Positions 33,206-46,867 of a stretch of 64,000 nt of DNA are shown here, piece after piece. This stretch comes from Hydractinia symbiolongicarpus (Eukaryota; Cnidaria; Hydrozoa; Anthoathecata; Hydractiniidae): positions 17,607,650 through 17,671,649 of the forward strand of contig NC_079887.1 in assembly GCF_029227915.1 (NCBI RefSeq), written 5' to 3'. The position numbers and the translations under genes are program-made. Positions within the stretch are counted from its first letter, which is position 1, and every line of letters starts with the position of its first letter. The notes under the pieces are model-generated. The model ran no database searches and was not told where the DNA came from. It saw only the letters and a list, made by a program, of their open reading frames with translations.

Positions 33206-35727
33206 TAAGAGGTCTGTGCGCGTAGTTGACTGTGTTTTAAAGACATGACGCAGTGGAAAACGATTTGGGACGTCGTAGTCCATTAAGAGTGAAAGGATTA
33301 GACCAATGGTAAATAGCGCAGGCACGTGGAACCACGTGATTTACGTGAAAGGCCTTTATTAGGCATCAAAAGGCCATATTACAGCGTTTAGAGGCCTGTG
33401 ACCGTAGTTGACTGCGTTTTAGAGTCATGACGCAATGGAAAACGATTTGGGACGTCGTAGTCTATAGAGAGTGGCAAGGTTAGACAAATGGTAAATAGAG
33501 CACGCACGTGGAACCACGTGATTTAAGTGTAAGGCTTTTACTAGGCATCAAAACACCATACTACAGTCTTTAGAGGCCTCTACACGTAATTGACGTTGTT
33601 ATAAAGCTATGTTGCAATGAAAAACGACTTGGGACGTCGTAGTCTATTAAAGGTGGAAGGATTAGAACAATGGTAAACAGCGGAGGCACGTGGAACCTGT
33701 GATTTACGTGAAAGGCCTTTATTAGGCATCAAAAGGCCATATTACAGCGTTTAGAGGCCTGCAAGCGTAGTTGACTGTGTTTTAAAGACATGGCGCAATG
33801 GAAAACGACTTGGGAAGTCGTAGTCCATTAAGAGTGAAAGGATTAGTCCAATGGTAAACAACGCAGGCACGTGGAACCACGTGATTTACGTGTAAGGATC
33901 TTTTTATGCATCAAAATGCCATATTACGGCTTTTAGAGGCCTGTGCGCGTAGTTCACTGTGTTTTAAAGACATGGCGCAATGGAAAACGATTTGGGACGT
34001 CGTAGTCTATAGAGAGTGGGAAGATTAGACAAATGGTAACCTGCGCAGGCACGTGAAACCACGTGATTTACGTGTAAGGCCTTTATTAGGTGTCAAAAGG
34101 CATATTACGGCATTCAGAGGCCTGTAAGAGTAGTTGACGGTGTTATTAAGCCTAGGCGCAATGGAAAACGACTTGGGAAGTCGTAGTCCATTGAGAGTTG
34201 AGGGATTAGACCAATGGTAAACAGCGCAGGCACGTGGAACCACGTGCTTTACGTGTCAGGCCTTTATTAGGCGTCAAAAAGCCATAATACAGTGTTTAGA
34301 GGTCTGTGCGCGTAGTTGACTGCGTTTTAAAGACATGACGCAATGGAAAACGATTTGAGACGTCGTAATCCATTGCGAGTAGAAGAATTAGACCAATGGT
34401 AGCCTGCGCGGCACGTGAAACCATGTGATTTACGTGTAAGGCTTTTATTAGGCATCAAAAGGCCATATTACAGTGTTTAGAGGCCTGTGCGCGTGGTTGA
34501 CTGCGTTTTAAAGACATGACGCAATGGAAAACGCTTTGGGACGTCGTCCATTAAGATCGGAAGGATTAGACCAATTGTAACCCTCGCAGGCACGTGGAAC
34601 TACGTGATTCATGTGTAAGGCCTTTCTTTGGCGCCAAGAGGCCATATTACAGCCTTTAGAGGCCTGTTAGCGTAGTTGACGGTGTTATAAAACCATGGCG
34701 CAATAGAAAACGTCTTGGGAAGTCGTAGTCCTTTAAGAGTGGAAGGATAAGACCAATGGTAAACAGCGCAGGCACGTGGAACCACGTGTGTTACGTGTAA
34801 GGCCTTTATTAGGCATCAAAAGTCTATATTACAGCGTTTAGAGGCCTGTGACCGTCGTTGACTGCGTTTTAAAGACATGACGCAATGGAAAACAACTTGG
34901 GAAGTCGTAGTCCATTGAGAGCGGAAGGATTAGACAAATGGTAAATAGCGCAGGCACGTGGAACCACGTGATTAAAGTGTGAGGCTTTTACAAGGCATCA
35001 AAACACCATATTACAGTCTTTAGAGGCCTGTACACGTAGTTGACGTTGTTATAAAGCCATAGCGCAATGGAAAACGATTTGGGACGTCGTAATCTATTGA
35101 GAGTTGAAGGACTAGACCAATGGTAACCCTCGCAGCCACGTTGAACCACGTGATTTACTTGTAAGGCTCTTATTAGGCATCAAAATGAAATATTACGGCC
35201 TTTTGAGGCCTGTGCGCGTAGTTCACTGTTTTAAAGACATGGCGCAACGGAAAACGACTTGGAACGTCGTAGTCTAATGAGAGTTGAAGGATTAGACCAA
35301 TGGTAACCTGCGCAGGCATGTGGAACTACGTGATTTTTCGTGTAAGGCCTTTATTAGGTGTCAAAAGTCATATTACGGCCTTCAGAGGCTTGTAAGAGTA
35401 GTTGACGGTGTTTTAAAGACATGACGCAGTGGAAAACGACTTGGGAGGTCGTAGTCCATTAAGAGTGAAAGGATTAGACCAATGGTAAATAGTGCAGGCA
35501 CGTGGAACCACGTGATTTAAGTGTAAGGCTTTTACTAGACATCAAAACACCATACTACAGTCTTTAGAGGCCTGTACACGTAGTTGACGTTATTATAAAG
35601 CTATGTCGCAATGGAAAATGACTTGGGACGTCGTAGTCTATTAAGAGTGGAAGGATTAGAACAATGGTAAACAGCAGAGGCACGTGCAACCTGTGATTTA
35701 CGTGAAAGGCTTTTATTAGGCATCAAA
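32763..35727 (+). repeat. 3.0 kb duplicated block, copy 1
   Basis: Matches 41967-45295. The offset is 9204 up to about 33494, then 9567 because copy 2 gained two monomers, then 9568 after a 1 bp deletion here near 34410. Shared rare variants include AATACCGCAGG, GGAAGTATTAG, AATAGAGCACGC and TTATGCATCAAA. Confidence 0.82.
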
Positions 35728-36090
35728 AGTCATATTACGGCCTTCAGAGGCTTGTAAGAGTAGTTGACGGTGTTTTAAAGACATTACGCAGTGGAAAACG
35801 ACTTGAGAGGTCGTAGTCCATTAACAGTGAAAGGATTAGACCAATGGTAAATAGCGCAGGCACGTGGAACCACGTGATTTAAGTGTAAGGCTTTTACTAG
35901 GCATCAAAACACCATACTACAGTCTTTAGAGGCCTGTACACGTAGTTGACGTTGTTATAAAGCTTTGTCGCAATGCAAAACGACTTGGGACGTCGTAGTC
36001 TATTAAGAGTGGAAGGATTAGAACAATGGTAAACAGCGGAGGCACGTGGAACCTGTGATTTACGTGAAAGGCCTTTATTAGGCATCAAAA
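35366..36090 (+). repeat. Tandem dimer duplication, 362 bp unit
   Basis: AAAAGTCATATTACGG followed by CTTGTAAGAG recurs 362 bp later, with matching GACTTGGGAGGTCG and AGCAGAGGCACG or AGCGGAGGCACG monomers. The copies differ at several positions, so it is older than the 6 kb dimer. Confidence 0.7.
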
Positions 36091-36910
36091 GGCCATATTA
36101 CAGCGTTTAGAGGCCTTTAAGCGTAGTCGACTGTGTTTTAAAGACATGGCGCAATGGAAAACGACTTGGGAAGTCGTAGTCCATTTAGAGTGAAAGGATT
36201 AGTCCAATGGTAAACAGCGCAGGCACGTGGAACCTGTGATTTACTTGTAAGGCCTTAACTAGGCATCAAAAGGCCATATTACAGCGTTTAGAGGCCTGTG
36301 GCCGTAGTTGACTGCGTTTTAGAGTCATGACGCAATGGAAAACGATTTGGGACGTCGTAATCCATTGAGAGTTGAAAGACTAGACCAATGGTAAGCCTCC
36401 CAGGCACGTGGAACCACGTGATTTACGTGTAAGGCTCTTTTTAGGCATCAAAATGCCATATTACGGCTTTTAGAGGCCTGTGCGCGTAGTTCACTGTGTT
36501 TTAAAGACATGGCGCAATGGAAAACGATTTGGGACGTCGTAGTCAATATTGAGTGGCAAGGTCAGACAAATGGTAACCTGCGCAGACACGTGAAACCACG
36601 TGATTTACGTGTAAGGCCTTTATTAGGTGTCAAAAGGCATATTACGGCCTTCGGAGGCCTGTAAGAGTAGTTGACGGTGTTATTAAGCCTAGGCGCAATG
36701 GAAAACGACTTGGGAAGTCGTAGTCCATTGAGAGTGAAAGGATTAGACCAATGGTAAATAGCGCAGGCACGTGAAACCACGTGATTTACGTGTAAGGCTT
36801 TTATTAAGTGTCAAAAAGCCATATTACAGTGTTTAGAGTTCTGTAAGCGTAGTTGACGGTATTATAAAGCCATGGCGCAATGGAAAACGACTTGGGAAGT
36901 CGTAGTCCAT

Positions 36911-37272
36911 TGACAGTGAAAGGATTAGACCAATGGTAAATAGCGCAGGCACGTGAAACCACGTGATTTACGTGTAAGGCTTTTATTAGGTGTCAAAAGG
37001 CATATTACGGCCTTCAGAAGCCTGTAAGAGTAGTTGACGGTGTTATTAGGCCTAGGCGCAATGGAAAACGACTTGCTACGTCGTAGTCTATTGACAGTGA
37101 AAGGATTAGACCAATGGTAAATAGCGCAGGCACGTGAAACCACGTGATTTACGTGTAAGGCTTTTATTAAGTGTCAAAAGGCATATTACGGCCTTCAGAA
37201 GCCTGTAAGAGTAGTTGACGGTGTTATTAGGCCTAGGCGCAATGGAAAACGACTTGCTACGTCGTAGTCTAT
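36911..37272 (+). repeat. Single-monomer duplication (181 bp)
   Basis: 36911-37091 and 37092-37272 are adjacent, almost identical monomers, sharing CCTTCAGAAGCC, GTTATTAGGCCTAGGCG and GACTTGCTACGTCG. They differ at CTTTTATTAGGTG versus CTTTTATTAAGTG. A minimal one-unit slippage or unequal exchange product. Confidence 0.8.
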
Positions 37273-40200
37273 TGATGGTGGATGGATTAGACCAATGGTA
37301 ACCAGCGCAGGCACGTTGAACCACGTGATATTTCTTAAGGCCTTTATTAGGCCTAAAAAGGCCATTTAACGGCCTTTAGAAGCCTGAACGCGTAGTTGAC
37401 GGTGTTATAAGGCTATCGCGCAATGGGAAATGCCTTGGGACGTCGTAGTCCATTGAGAGCGGAAGGATTAGAACAATGGTAACCTGCGCAGGCACGTGGA
37501 ACCACGTGATATAAGTGTAAGGCCTTTATTAGGCATCAAAAGGCCATATTACAGTGATTAGAGGCCTGTGCGCGTAGTTGACTGCGTTTTAAAGACATGA
37601 CGCAATGGAAAACGATTTGAGACGTCGTAATCCATTGCGAGTAGAAGAATTAGACCAATGGTAGCCTGCGCAGGCACGTGAAACCATGTTAATTACGTGT
37701 AAGGCTTTTATTAGGCATCAAAAGGCCATATTACAGTGTTTAGAGGCCTGTGCGCGTGGTTGACTGCGTTTTAAAGACATGACGCAATGGAAAACGCCTT
37801 GGGACGTCGTTCATTAAGATTGGAAGGATTAGACCAATTGTAACCCTCGCAGGCACGTGGAATCACGTGATTTAAGTGTAAGACCCTTACTAGGTGTCAA
37901 AAGGCCATATTGCAGCGTTTAGAGGCCTGTGACCGTAGTTGACGGTGCTATAAGGCTATCGCGCTATAGGAAACGCCTTGGGACGTCGTAGTCCATTGAG
38001 AGCGGAAGGATTAGACCAATGGTAACACTCGCAGGCACGTGGAACTACGTGATTCTTGTGTAAGGCCTTTATTTGGCGCCAAGAGGCCATATTACAGCCT
38101 TTAGAGGCCTGTTAGCGTAGTTGACGGTGTTATAAAGCCATGGCGCAATAGAAAACGTCTTGGGAAGTCGTAGTCCTTTAAGAGTGGAAGGATAAGACCA
38201 ATGGTAAACAGCGCAGGCACGTGGAACCACGTGTGTTACGTGTAAGGCCTTTATTAGGCATCAAAAGTCCATATTACAGCGTTTAGAGGCCTGTGACCGT
38301 CGTTGACTGCGTTTTAAAGACATGACGCAATGGAAAACGCCTTGGGACGTCGTTCATTCAGATCGGAAGGATTAGACCAATTGTAACCCTCGCAGGCACG
38401 TGGAACCACGTGATTTAAGTGTAAGACCCTTACTAGGTGTCAAAAGGCCATATTGCTGCGTTTAGAGGCCTGTGACCGTAGTTGACGGTGCTATAAGGCT
38501 ATCGCGCTATAGGAAACGCCTTGGGACGTCGTAGTCCATTGAGAGCGGAAGGATTAGACCAATGGTAACACTCGCAGGCACGTGGAACTACGTGATTCTT
38601 GTGTAAGGCCTTTATTTGGCGCCAAGAGGCCATATTACAGCGTTTAGAGGCCTGTTAGCGTAGTTGATGGTGTTATAAAGCCATGGCGCAATAGAAAACG
38701 TCTTGGGAAGTCGTAGTCCTTTAAGAGTGGAAGGATAAGACCAATGGTAAACAGCGCAGGCACGTGGAACCACGTGTGTTACGTGTAAGGCCTTTATTAG
38801 GCATCAAGAGTCCATATTACAGCGTTTAGAGGGCTGTGACCGTCGTTGACTGCGTTTTAAAGACATGACGCAATGGAAAACAACTTCGGAAGTCGTAGTC
38901 CATTGAGAGCGGAAGGATTAGACAAATGGTAACCCTCTCAGGCACGTGGAACCACGTGATTTAAGTGTGAGGCTTTTACAAGGCATCAAAACACCATATT
39001 ACAGTCTTTAGAGGCCTGTACACGTAGTTGAGGTTGTTATAAAGCCATAGCGCAATGGAAAACGACTTGGGACGTCGTAGTCTATTAAGAATAGAAGGAT
39101 TAGAACAATGGTAACCTGCGCAGGCACGTGGAATCACGTGATTTAAGTGTAAGTCCCTTACTAGGTGTCAAAAGGCCATATTACGGCCTTTAGAGGTCTA
39201 GAAGCGTAGTTGACGGTGTTATAAAGCTTTGTCGCAATGGAAAACGACTTGGGACGTCGTAGTCTATTAAGAGTGGAAGGATTAGAACAATGGTAAACAG
39301 CGGAGGCACGTGGAACCTGTGATTTACGTGAAAGGCCTTTATTAGGCATCAAAAGGCCATATTACAGCGTTTAGAGGCCTGTAAGCGTAGTCGACTGTGT
39401 TTTAAAGACATGGCGCAATGGAAAACGACTTGGGAAGTCGTAGTCCATTTAGAGTGAAAGGATTAGTCCAATGGTAAACAGCGCAGGCACGTGGAACCTG
39501 TGATTTACGTGTAAGGCCTTTACTAGGCATCAAAAGGCTATATTACAGCGTTTAGAGGCCTGTGACCGTAGTTGACTGCGTTTTAGAGTCATGACGCAAT
39601 GTAAAACGATTTGGGACGTCGTAATCCATTGAGAGTTGAAAGACTAAGGCCTTTATTAAGCATCAAAAAGCCATAATACAGTGTTTAGAGGTCTGTAAGC
39701 GTAGTTGACGGTTTTATAAAGCCATGGCGCAATGGAAAACGACTTGGGAAGTCGTAGTCCATTGACAGTGAAAGGATTAGACCAATGGTAAATAGCGAAG
39801 GCACGTGAATCCACGTGATTCACGTGTAAGGCTCTTTTTAGGCATCAAAATGCCATATTACGGTCTTTAGAGGCCTGTGCGCGTAGTTCACTGTGTTTTA
39901 AAGACATGGCGCAATGGAAAACGATTTGGGACGTCGTAGTCTATAGAGAGTGGCAAGGTTAGACAAATGGTAACCTGCGCAGGCACGTGAAACCACGTGA
40001 TTTACGTGTAAGGCCTTTATTAGGTGTCAAAAGGCATATTACGGCCTTCAGAGGCCTGTAAGAGTAGTTGACGGTGTTATTAAGCCTAGGCGCAATGGAA
40101 AACGACTTGGGAAGTCGTAGTCCATTGAGAGTGGAGGGATTAGACCAATGGTAAACAGCGCAGGCACGTGGAACCACGTGCTTTACGTGTAAGGCCTTTA

Positions 40201-40495
40201 TTAAGCATCAAAAAGCCATAATACAGTGTTTAGAGGTCTGTAAGCGTAGTTGACGGTATTATAAAGCCATGGCGCAATGGAAAACGACTTGGGAAGTCGT
40301 AGTCCATTGACAGTGAAAGGATTAGACCAATGGTAAATAGCGCAGGCACGTGAAACCACGTGATTCACGTGTAAGGCTCTTTTTAGGCATCAAAATGCCA
40401 TATTACGGTCTTTAGAGGCCTGTGCGCGTAGTTCACTGTGTTTTAAAGACATGGCGCAATGGAAAACGATTTGGGACGTCGTAGTCTATAGAGAG
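37175..40495 (+). repeat. 3.3 kb dispersed duplication, copy 1
   Basis: Matches 47829-51149 at a constant offset of 10654, including the 133 bp monomer at 39527. The left break is near 37175 (TTATTAAGTGTC here, TTATTAGGCATC there) and the right break near 40500. A further 0.4 kb (about 40540-40920) matches 51375-51755 one monomer out of step (offset about 10836). Confidence 0.85.
39527..39659 (+). repeat. Truncated 133 bp monomer (copy 1)
   Basis: GTTGAAAGACTAAGGCC skips from just before CCAAT to the terminal AAGGCC, removing the CCAAT motif and the whole ACGTG cluster (about 48 bp). It is one of the few monomers with no E-box-like core. Confidence 0.85.
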
Positions 40496-41966
40496 TTGCA
40501 AGGTTAGACAAATGGTAACCTGCGCAGGCACTTGGAACAACGTGTTTTACGTGTAAGGCCATTATTAGGCATCAAAAGGCCATATTACAGTGTTAAGAGG
40601 GCTTTGCGCGTAGTTGACTGTGTTTTAAAGACATGACGCAGTGGAAAACGATTTGGGACGTCGTAGTCCATTAAGAGTGAAAGGATTAGACCAATGGTAA
40701 ATAGCGTAGGCACGTGGAACCACGTGATTTAAGTGTAAGGCTTTTACTAGGCATCAAAACACCATACTACAGTCTTTAGAGGCCTGTACACGTAGTTGAC
40801 GTTGTTATAAAGCTATGTTGCAATGAAAAACGACTTGGGACGTCGTTGTCTATTAAAGGTGGAAGGATTAGAACAATGGTAAACAGCGGAGGCACGTGGA
40901 ACCTGTGATTTACGTGAAAGGCCTTTATTAGGCATCAAAAGGCCATATTACAGCGTTTAGAGGCCTGTAAGCGTAGTTGACTGTGTTATAAAGACATGGC
41001 GCAATGGAAAACGACTTGGGAAGTCGTAGTCTATAGAGAGTGGCAAGATTAGACAAATGGTAACCTGCGCAGGCACGTGAAACCACGTGATTTACGTGTA
41101 AGACCTTTATTAGGTGTCAAAAGGCATATTACGGCCTTCAGAGGCCTGTAAGAGTAATTGACGGTGTTATTAAGCCTAGGCGCAATGGAAAACGACTTGG
41201 GAAGTCGTAGTCCATTGAGAATGGAGGGATTAGACCAATGGTAAACAGTGCAGGCACGTGGAACCACATGCTTTACGTGTCAGGCCTTTATTAGGCGTCA
41301 AAAAGCCATATTACAGTGTTTAGAGGCCTGTGCGCGTAGTTGACTGTGTTTTAAAGACATGACGCAGTGGAAAACGATTTGGGACTTCGTAGTGCGTTGA
41401 GAGTGTAAGAATTAGACCAATGGTAACATGCGCAGGCACGTGAAACCACGTGATTTACGTGTAAGGCTTTTATTAAGTGTCAAAAGGCATATTACGGCCT
41501 TCAGAGGCCTGTAAGAGTAGTTGACGGTGTTATTAGGCCTAGGCGCAATGGAAAACGACTTGCTACGTCGTAGTCTATTGATGGTGGAAGGATTAGACCA
41601 ATGGTAACCAGCGCAGGCACGTTGAACCACGTGATTTAAGTGAAAGGCCCTTACTGACTGTCAAAAAGCCATTTTACAGTCTTTAGAGGTCTGTAAGCGT
41701 AGTTGACGGTGTTATAAAGCCATAGCGCAATGGAAAACGACTTGGGACGTCGTAGTCTATTAAGAATAGAAGGATTAGAGCAATGGTAACCTGCGCAGGC
41801 ACGTGGAATCACGTGATTTAAGTGTAAGTCCCTTACTAGGTGTCAAAAGGCCATATTACGGCCTTTAGAGGCCTAGAAGCGTAGTTGACGGTGTTATAAA
41901 GCCATGGCGCAATGGAAAACGACTTGGGAAGTCGTAGTCCATTTAGAGTGAAAGGATTAGTCCAAT
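40496..41966 (+). repeat. Divergent monomers between duplicated blocks
   Basis: Satellite only. About 41710-41966 matches about 31780-32036 at offset 9930 (GCCTAGAAGCG monomer). The intervening monomers include CACGTAG-type and TGTAAGAATT variants shared with 52-53 kb and 61-63 kb. Confidence 0.78.
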
Positions 41967-44900
41967 GGTAAATACCGCAGGCACGTGAAACCACGTGATT
42001 TACGTGTAAGGCTCTTTTTAGGCATCAAAATGCCATATTACGGTCTTTAGAGGCCTGTGCGCGTAGTTCACTGTGTTTTAAAGACATGGCGCAATGGAAA
42101 ACGATTTGGGACGTCGTAGTCTATAGAGAGTGGCAAGGTTAGACAAATGGTAACCTGCGCAGGCATGTGAAACCACGTGATTTACGTGTAAGGCCTTTAT
42201 TAGGTGTCAAAAGGCATATTACGGCCTTCAGAGGCCTGTAAGAGTAGTTGACGGTGTTATTAAGCCTAGGCGCAATGGAAAACGACTTGGGAAGTCGTAG
42301 TCCATTGAGAGTGGAAGTATTAGACCAATGGTAAACAGTGCAGGCACTTGGAACCACGTGTTTTACGTGTAAGGCCATTATTAGGCATCAAAAGGCCATA
42401 TTACAGTGTTAAGAGGTCTGTGCGCGTAGTTGACTGTGTTTTAAAGACATGACGCAGTGGAAAACGATTTGGGACGTCGTAGTCCATTAAGAGTGAAAGG
42501 ATTAGACCAATGGTAAATAGCGCAGGCACGTAGAACCACGTGATTTACGTGAAAGGCCTTTATTAGGCATCAAAAGGCCATATTACAGCGTTTAGAGGCC
42601 TGTGACCGTAGTTGACTGCGTTTTAGAGTCATGACGCAATGGAAAACGATTTGGGACGTCGTAGTCTATAGAGAGTGGCAAGGTTAGACAAATGGTAACC
42701 TGCGCAGGCACGTGAAACCACGTGATTTACGTGTAAGGCCTTTATTAGGTGTCAAAAGGCATATTACGGCCTTCAGAGGCCTGTAAGAGTAGTTGACGGT
42801 GTTATTAGGCCTAGGCGCAATGGAAAACGACTTGGGAAGTCGTAGTCTATTGAGAGTGGATGGATTAGACCAATGGTAAACAGCGCAGGCACTTGGAACC
42901 ACGTGTTTTACGTGTAAGGCCATTATTAGGCATCAAAAGGCCATATTACAGTGTTAAGAGGGCTGTGCGCGTAGTTGACTGTGTTTTAAAGACATGACGC
43001 AGTGGAAAACGATTTGGGACGTCGTATTCCATTAAGAGTGAAAGGATTAGACCAATGGTAAATAGAGCACGCACGTGGAACCACGTGATTTAAGTGTAAG
43101 GCTTTTACTAGGCATCAAAACACCATACTACAGTCTTTAGAGGCCTCTACACGTAATTGACGTTGTTATAAAGCTATGTTGCAATGAAAAACGACTTGGG
43201 ACGTCGTAGTCTATTAAAGGTGGAAGGATTAGAACAATTGTAAACAGCGGAGGCACGTGGAACCTGTGATTTACGTGAAAGGTCTTTATTAGGCATCAAA
43301 AGGCCATATTACAGCGTTTAGAGGCCTGTAAGCGTAGTTGACTGTGTTTTAAAGACATGGCGCAATGGAAAACGACTTGGGAAGTCGTAGTCCATTAAGA
43401 GTGAAAGGATTAGTCCAATGGTAAACAGCGCAGGCACGTGGAACCACGTGATTTACGTGTAAGGATCTTTTTATGCATCAAATTGCCATATTACGGCTTT
43501 TAGAGGCCTGTGCGCGTAGTTCACTGTGTTTTAAAGACATGGCGCAATGGAAAACGATTTGGGACGTCGTAGTCTATAGAGAGTGGAAAGATTAGACAAA
43601 TGGTAACCTGCGCAGGCACGTGAAACCACGTGATTTACGTGTAAGGCCTTTATTAGGTGTCAAAAGGCATATTACGGCATTCAGAGGCCTGTAAGAGTAG
43701 TTGACGGTGTTATTAAGCCTAGGCGCAATGGAAAACGACTTGGGAAGTCGTAGTCCATTGAGAGTTGAGGGATTAGACCAATGGTAAACAGCGCAGGCAC
43801 GTGGAACCACGTGCTTTACGTGTCAGGCCTTTATTAGGCGTCAAAAAGCCATATTAAAGTGTTTAGAGGTCTGTGCGCGTAGTTGACTGCGTTTTAAAGA
43901 CATGACGCAATGGAAAACGATTTGAGACGTCGTAATCCATTGCGAGTGGAAGAATTAGACCAATGGTAGCCTGCACAGGCACGTGAAACCATGTGATTTA
44001 CGTGTAAGGCTTTTATTAGGCATCAAAAGGCCATATTACAGTGTTTAGAGGCCTGTGCGCGTGGTTGACTGCGTTTTAAACACATGACGCAATGGAAAAC
44101 GCTTTGGGACGTCGTCCATTAAGATCGGAAGGATTAGACCAAATGTAACCCTCGCAGGCACGTGGAACTACGTGATTCATGTGTAAGGCCTTTCTTTGGC
44201 GCCAAGAGGCCATATTACAGCCTTTAGAGGCCTGTTAGCGTAGTTGACGGTGTTATAAAGCCATGGCGCAATAAAAAACGTCTTGGGAAGTCGTAGTCCT
44301 TTAAGAGTGGAAGGATAAGACCAATGGTAACCCTCGCAGCCACGTTGAACCACGTGATTTACTTGTAAGGCTCTTATTAGGCATCAAAAGTCTATATTAC
44401 AGCGTTTAGAGGCCTGTGACCGTCGTTGACTGCGTTTTAAAGACATGACGCAATAGAAAACAACTTGGGAAGTCGTAGTCCATTGAGAGCGGAAGGATTA
44501 GACAAATGCTAACCCTCGCAGGTACGTGGAACCACGTGATTAAAGTGTGAGGCTTTTACAAGGCATCAAAACACCATATTACAGTCTTTAGAGGCCTGTA
44601 CACGTAGTTGACGTTGTTATAAAGCCATAGCGCAATGGAAAACGATTTGGGACGTCGTAATCTATTGAGAGTTGAAGGACTAGACCAATGGTAACCCTCG
44701 CAGCCACGTTGAACCACGTGATTTACTTGTAAGGCTCTTATTAGGCATCAAAATGAAATATTACGGCCTTTTGAGGCCTGTGCGCGTAGTTCACTGTTTT
44801 AAAGACATGGCGCAACGGAAAACGACTTGGAACGTCGTAGTCTAATGAGAGTTGAAGGATTAGACCAATGGTAACCTGCGCAGGCATGTGGAACTACGTG

Positions 44901-45295
44901 ATTTTTCGTGTAAGGCCTTTATTAGGTGTCAAAAGTCATATTACGGCCTTCAGAGGCTTGTAAGAGTAGTTGACGGTGTTTTAAAGACATGACGCAGTGG
45001 AAAACGACTTGGGAGGTCGTAGTCCATTAAGAGTGAAAGGATTAGACCAATGTTAAATAGTGCAGGCACGTGGAACCACGTGATTTAAGTGTAAGGCTTT
45101 TACTAGACATCAAAACACCATACTACAGTCTTTAGAGGCCTGTACACGTAGTTGACGTTATTATAAAGCTATGTCGCAATGGAAAACGACTTGGGACGTC
45201 GTAGTCTATTAAGAGTGGAAGGATTAGAACAATGGTAAACAGCAGAGGCACGTGGAACCTGTGATTTACGTGAAAGGCTTTTATTAGGCATCAAA
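41967..45295 (+). repeat. 3.3 kb duplicated block, copy 2
   Basis: Partner of 32763-35727 with a two-monomer insertion (about 42699-43061). Two short patches break the match. Near 44320-44375, AACAGCGCAGGCACG is replaced by AACCCTCGCAGCCACG; near 44518, AAATAGCGC is replaced by AACCCTCGC. The sequence on both sides stays aligned, which looks like short conversion tracts. Confidence 0.82.
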
Positions 45296-46867
45296 AGGCA
45301 TATTACGGCCTTCAGAAGCCTGTAAGAGTAGTTGACGGTGTTATTAGGCCTAGGCGCAATGGAAAACGACTTGCTACGTCGTAGTCTATTGATGGTGGAT
45401 GGTTTAGACCAATGGTAACCAGCGCAGGCACGTTGAACCACGTGATATTTCTTAAGGCCTTTATTAGGCCTAAAAAGGCCATTTAACGGCCTGTAGAAGC
45501 CTGAACGCGTAGTTGACGGTGTTATAAGGCTATCGCGCAATGGGAAATGCCTTGGGACGTCGTAGTCCATTGAGAGCGGAAGGATTAGAACAATGGTAAC
45601 CTGCGCAGGCAGGTGGAACCCCGTGATATAAGTGTAAGGCCTTTATTAGGCATCAAAAGGCCATATTACAGTGATTAGAGGCCTGTGCGCGTAGTTGACT
45701 GCGTTTTAAAGACATGACGCAATGGAAAACGATTTGAGACGTCGTAATCCATTGCGAGTGGAAGAATTAGACCAATGGTAGCCTGCGCAGTCACGTGAAA
45801 CCATGTGATTTACGTGTAAGGCTTTTATTAGGCATCAAAAGGCCATATTACAGTGTTTAGAGGCCTGTGCGCGTGGTTGACTGCGTTTTAAAGACATGAC
45901 GCAATGGAAAACGCCTTGGGACGTCGTTCATTAAGATCGGAAGGATTAGACCAATTGTAACCCTCGCAGGCACGTGGAATCACGTGATTTAAGTGTAAGA
46001 CACTTACTAGGTGTCAAAAGGCCATATTGCAACGTTTAGAGGCCTGTGACCGTAGTTGACGGTGCTATAAGGCTATCGCGCTATAGGAAACGCCTTGGGA
46101 CGTCGTAGTCCATTGAGAGCGGAAGGATTAGACCAATGGTAACACTCGCAGGCACGTGGAACTACGTGATTCTTGTGTAAGGCCTTTATTTGGCGCCAAG
46201 AGGCCATATTACAGCCTTTAGAGGCCTGTTAGCGTAGTTGACGGTGTTATAAAGCCATGGCGCAATAGAAAACGTCTTGGGAAGTCGTAGTCCTTTAAGA
46301 GTGGAAGGATAAGACCAATGGTAAACAGCGCAGGCACGTGGAACCACGTGTGTTACGTGTAAGGCCTTTATTAGGCATCAAAAGTCCATATTACAGCGTT
46401 TAGAGGCCTGTGATCGTCGTTGACTGCGTTTTAAAGACATGACGCAATGGAAAACGCCTTGGGACGTCGTTTATTCAGATCGGAAGGATTAGACCAATTG
46501 TAACCCTCGCAGGCACGTGGAACCACGTGATTTAAGTGTAAGACCCTTACTAGGTGTCAAAAGGCCATATTGCAGCGTTTAGAGGCCTGTGACCGTAGTT
46601 GACGGTGCTATAAGGCTATCGCGCTATAGGAAACGCCTTGGGACGTCGTAGTCCATTGAGAGCGGAAGGATTAGACCAATGGTAACACTCGCAGGCACGT
46701 GGAACTACGTGATTCTTGTGTAAGGCCTTTATTTGGCGCCAAGAGGCCATATTACAGCCTTTAGAGGCCTGTTAGCGTAGTTGACGGTGTTATAAAGCCA
46801 TGGCGTAATAGAAAACGTCTTGGGAAGTCGTAGTCCTTTAAGAGTGGAAGGATAAGACCAATGGTAA
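44331..46867 (+). repeat. 2537 bp tandem duplication, unit 1 (14 monomers)
   Basis: Variants recur 2537 bp later, for example CGCAGCCACGTTGAACC at 44335 and 46872, and the GAAATGCCTTGGGACG monomer near 45544 and 48081. 14 monomers would be about 2541 bp; small 3-5 bp losses in GGGACGTCGTTCATTAAG monomers account for the rest. Confidence 0.88.
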
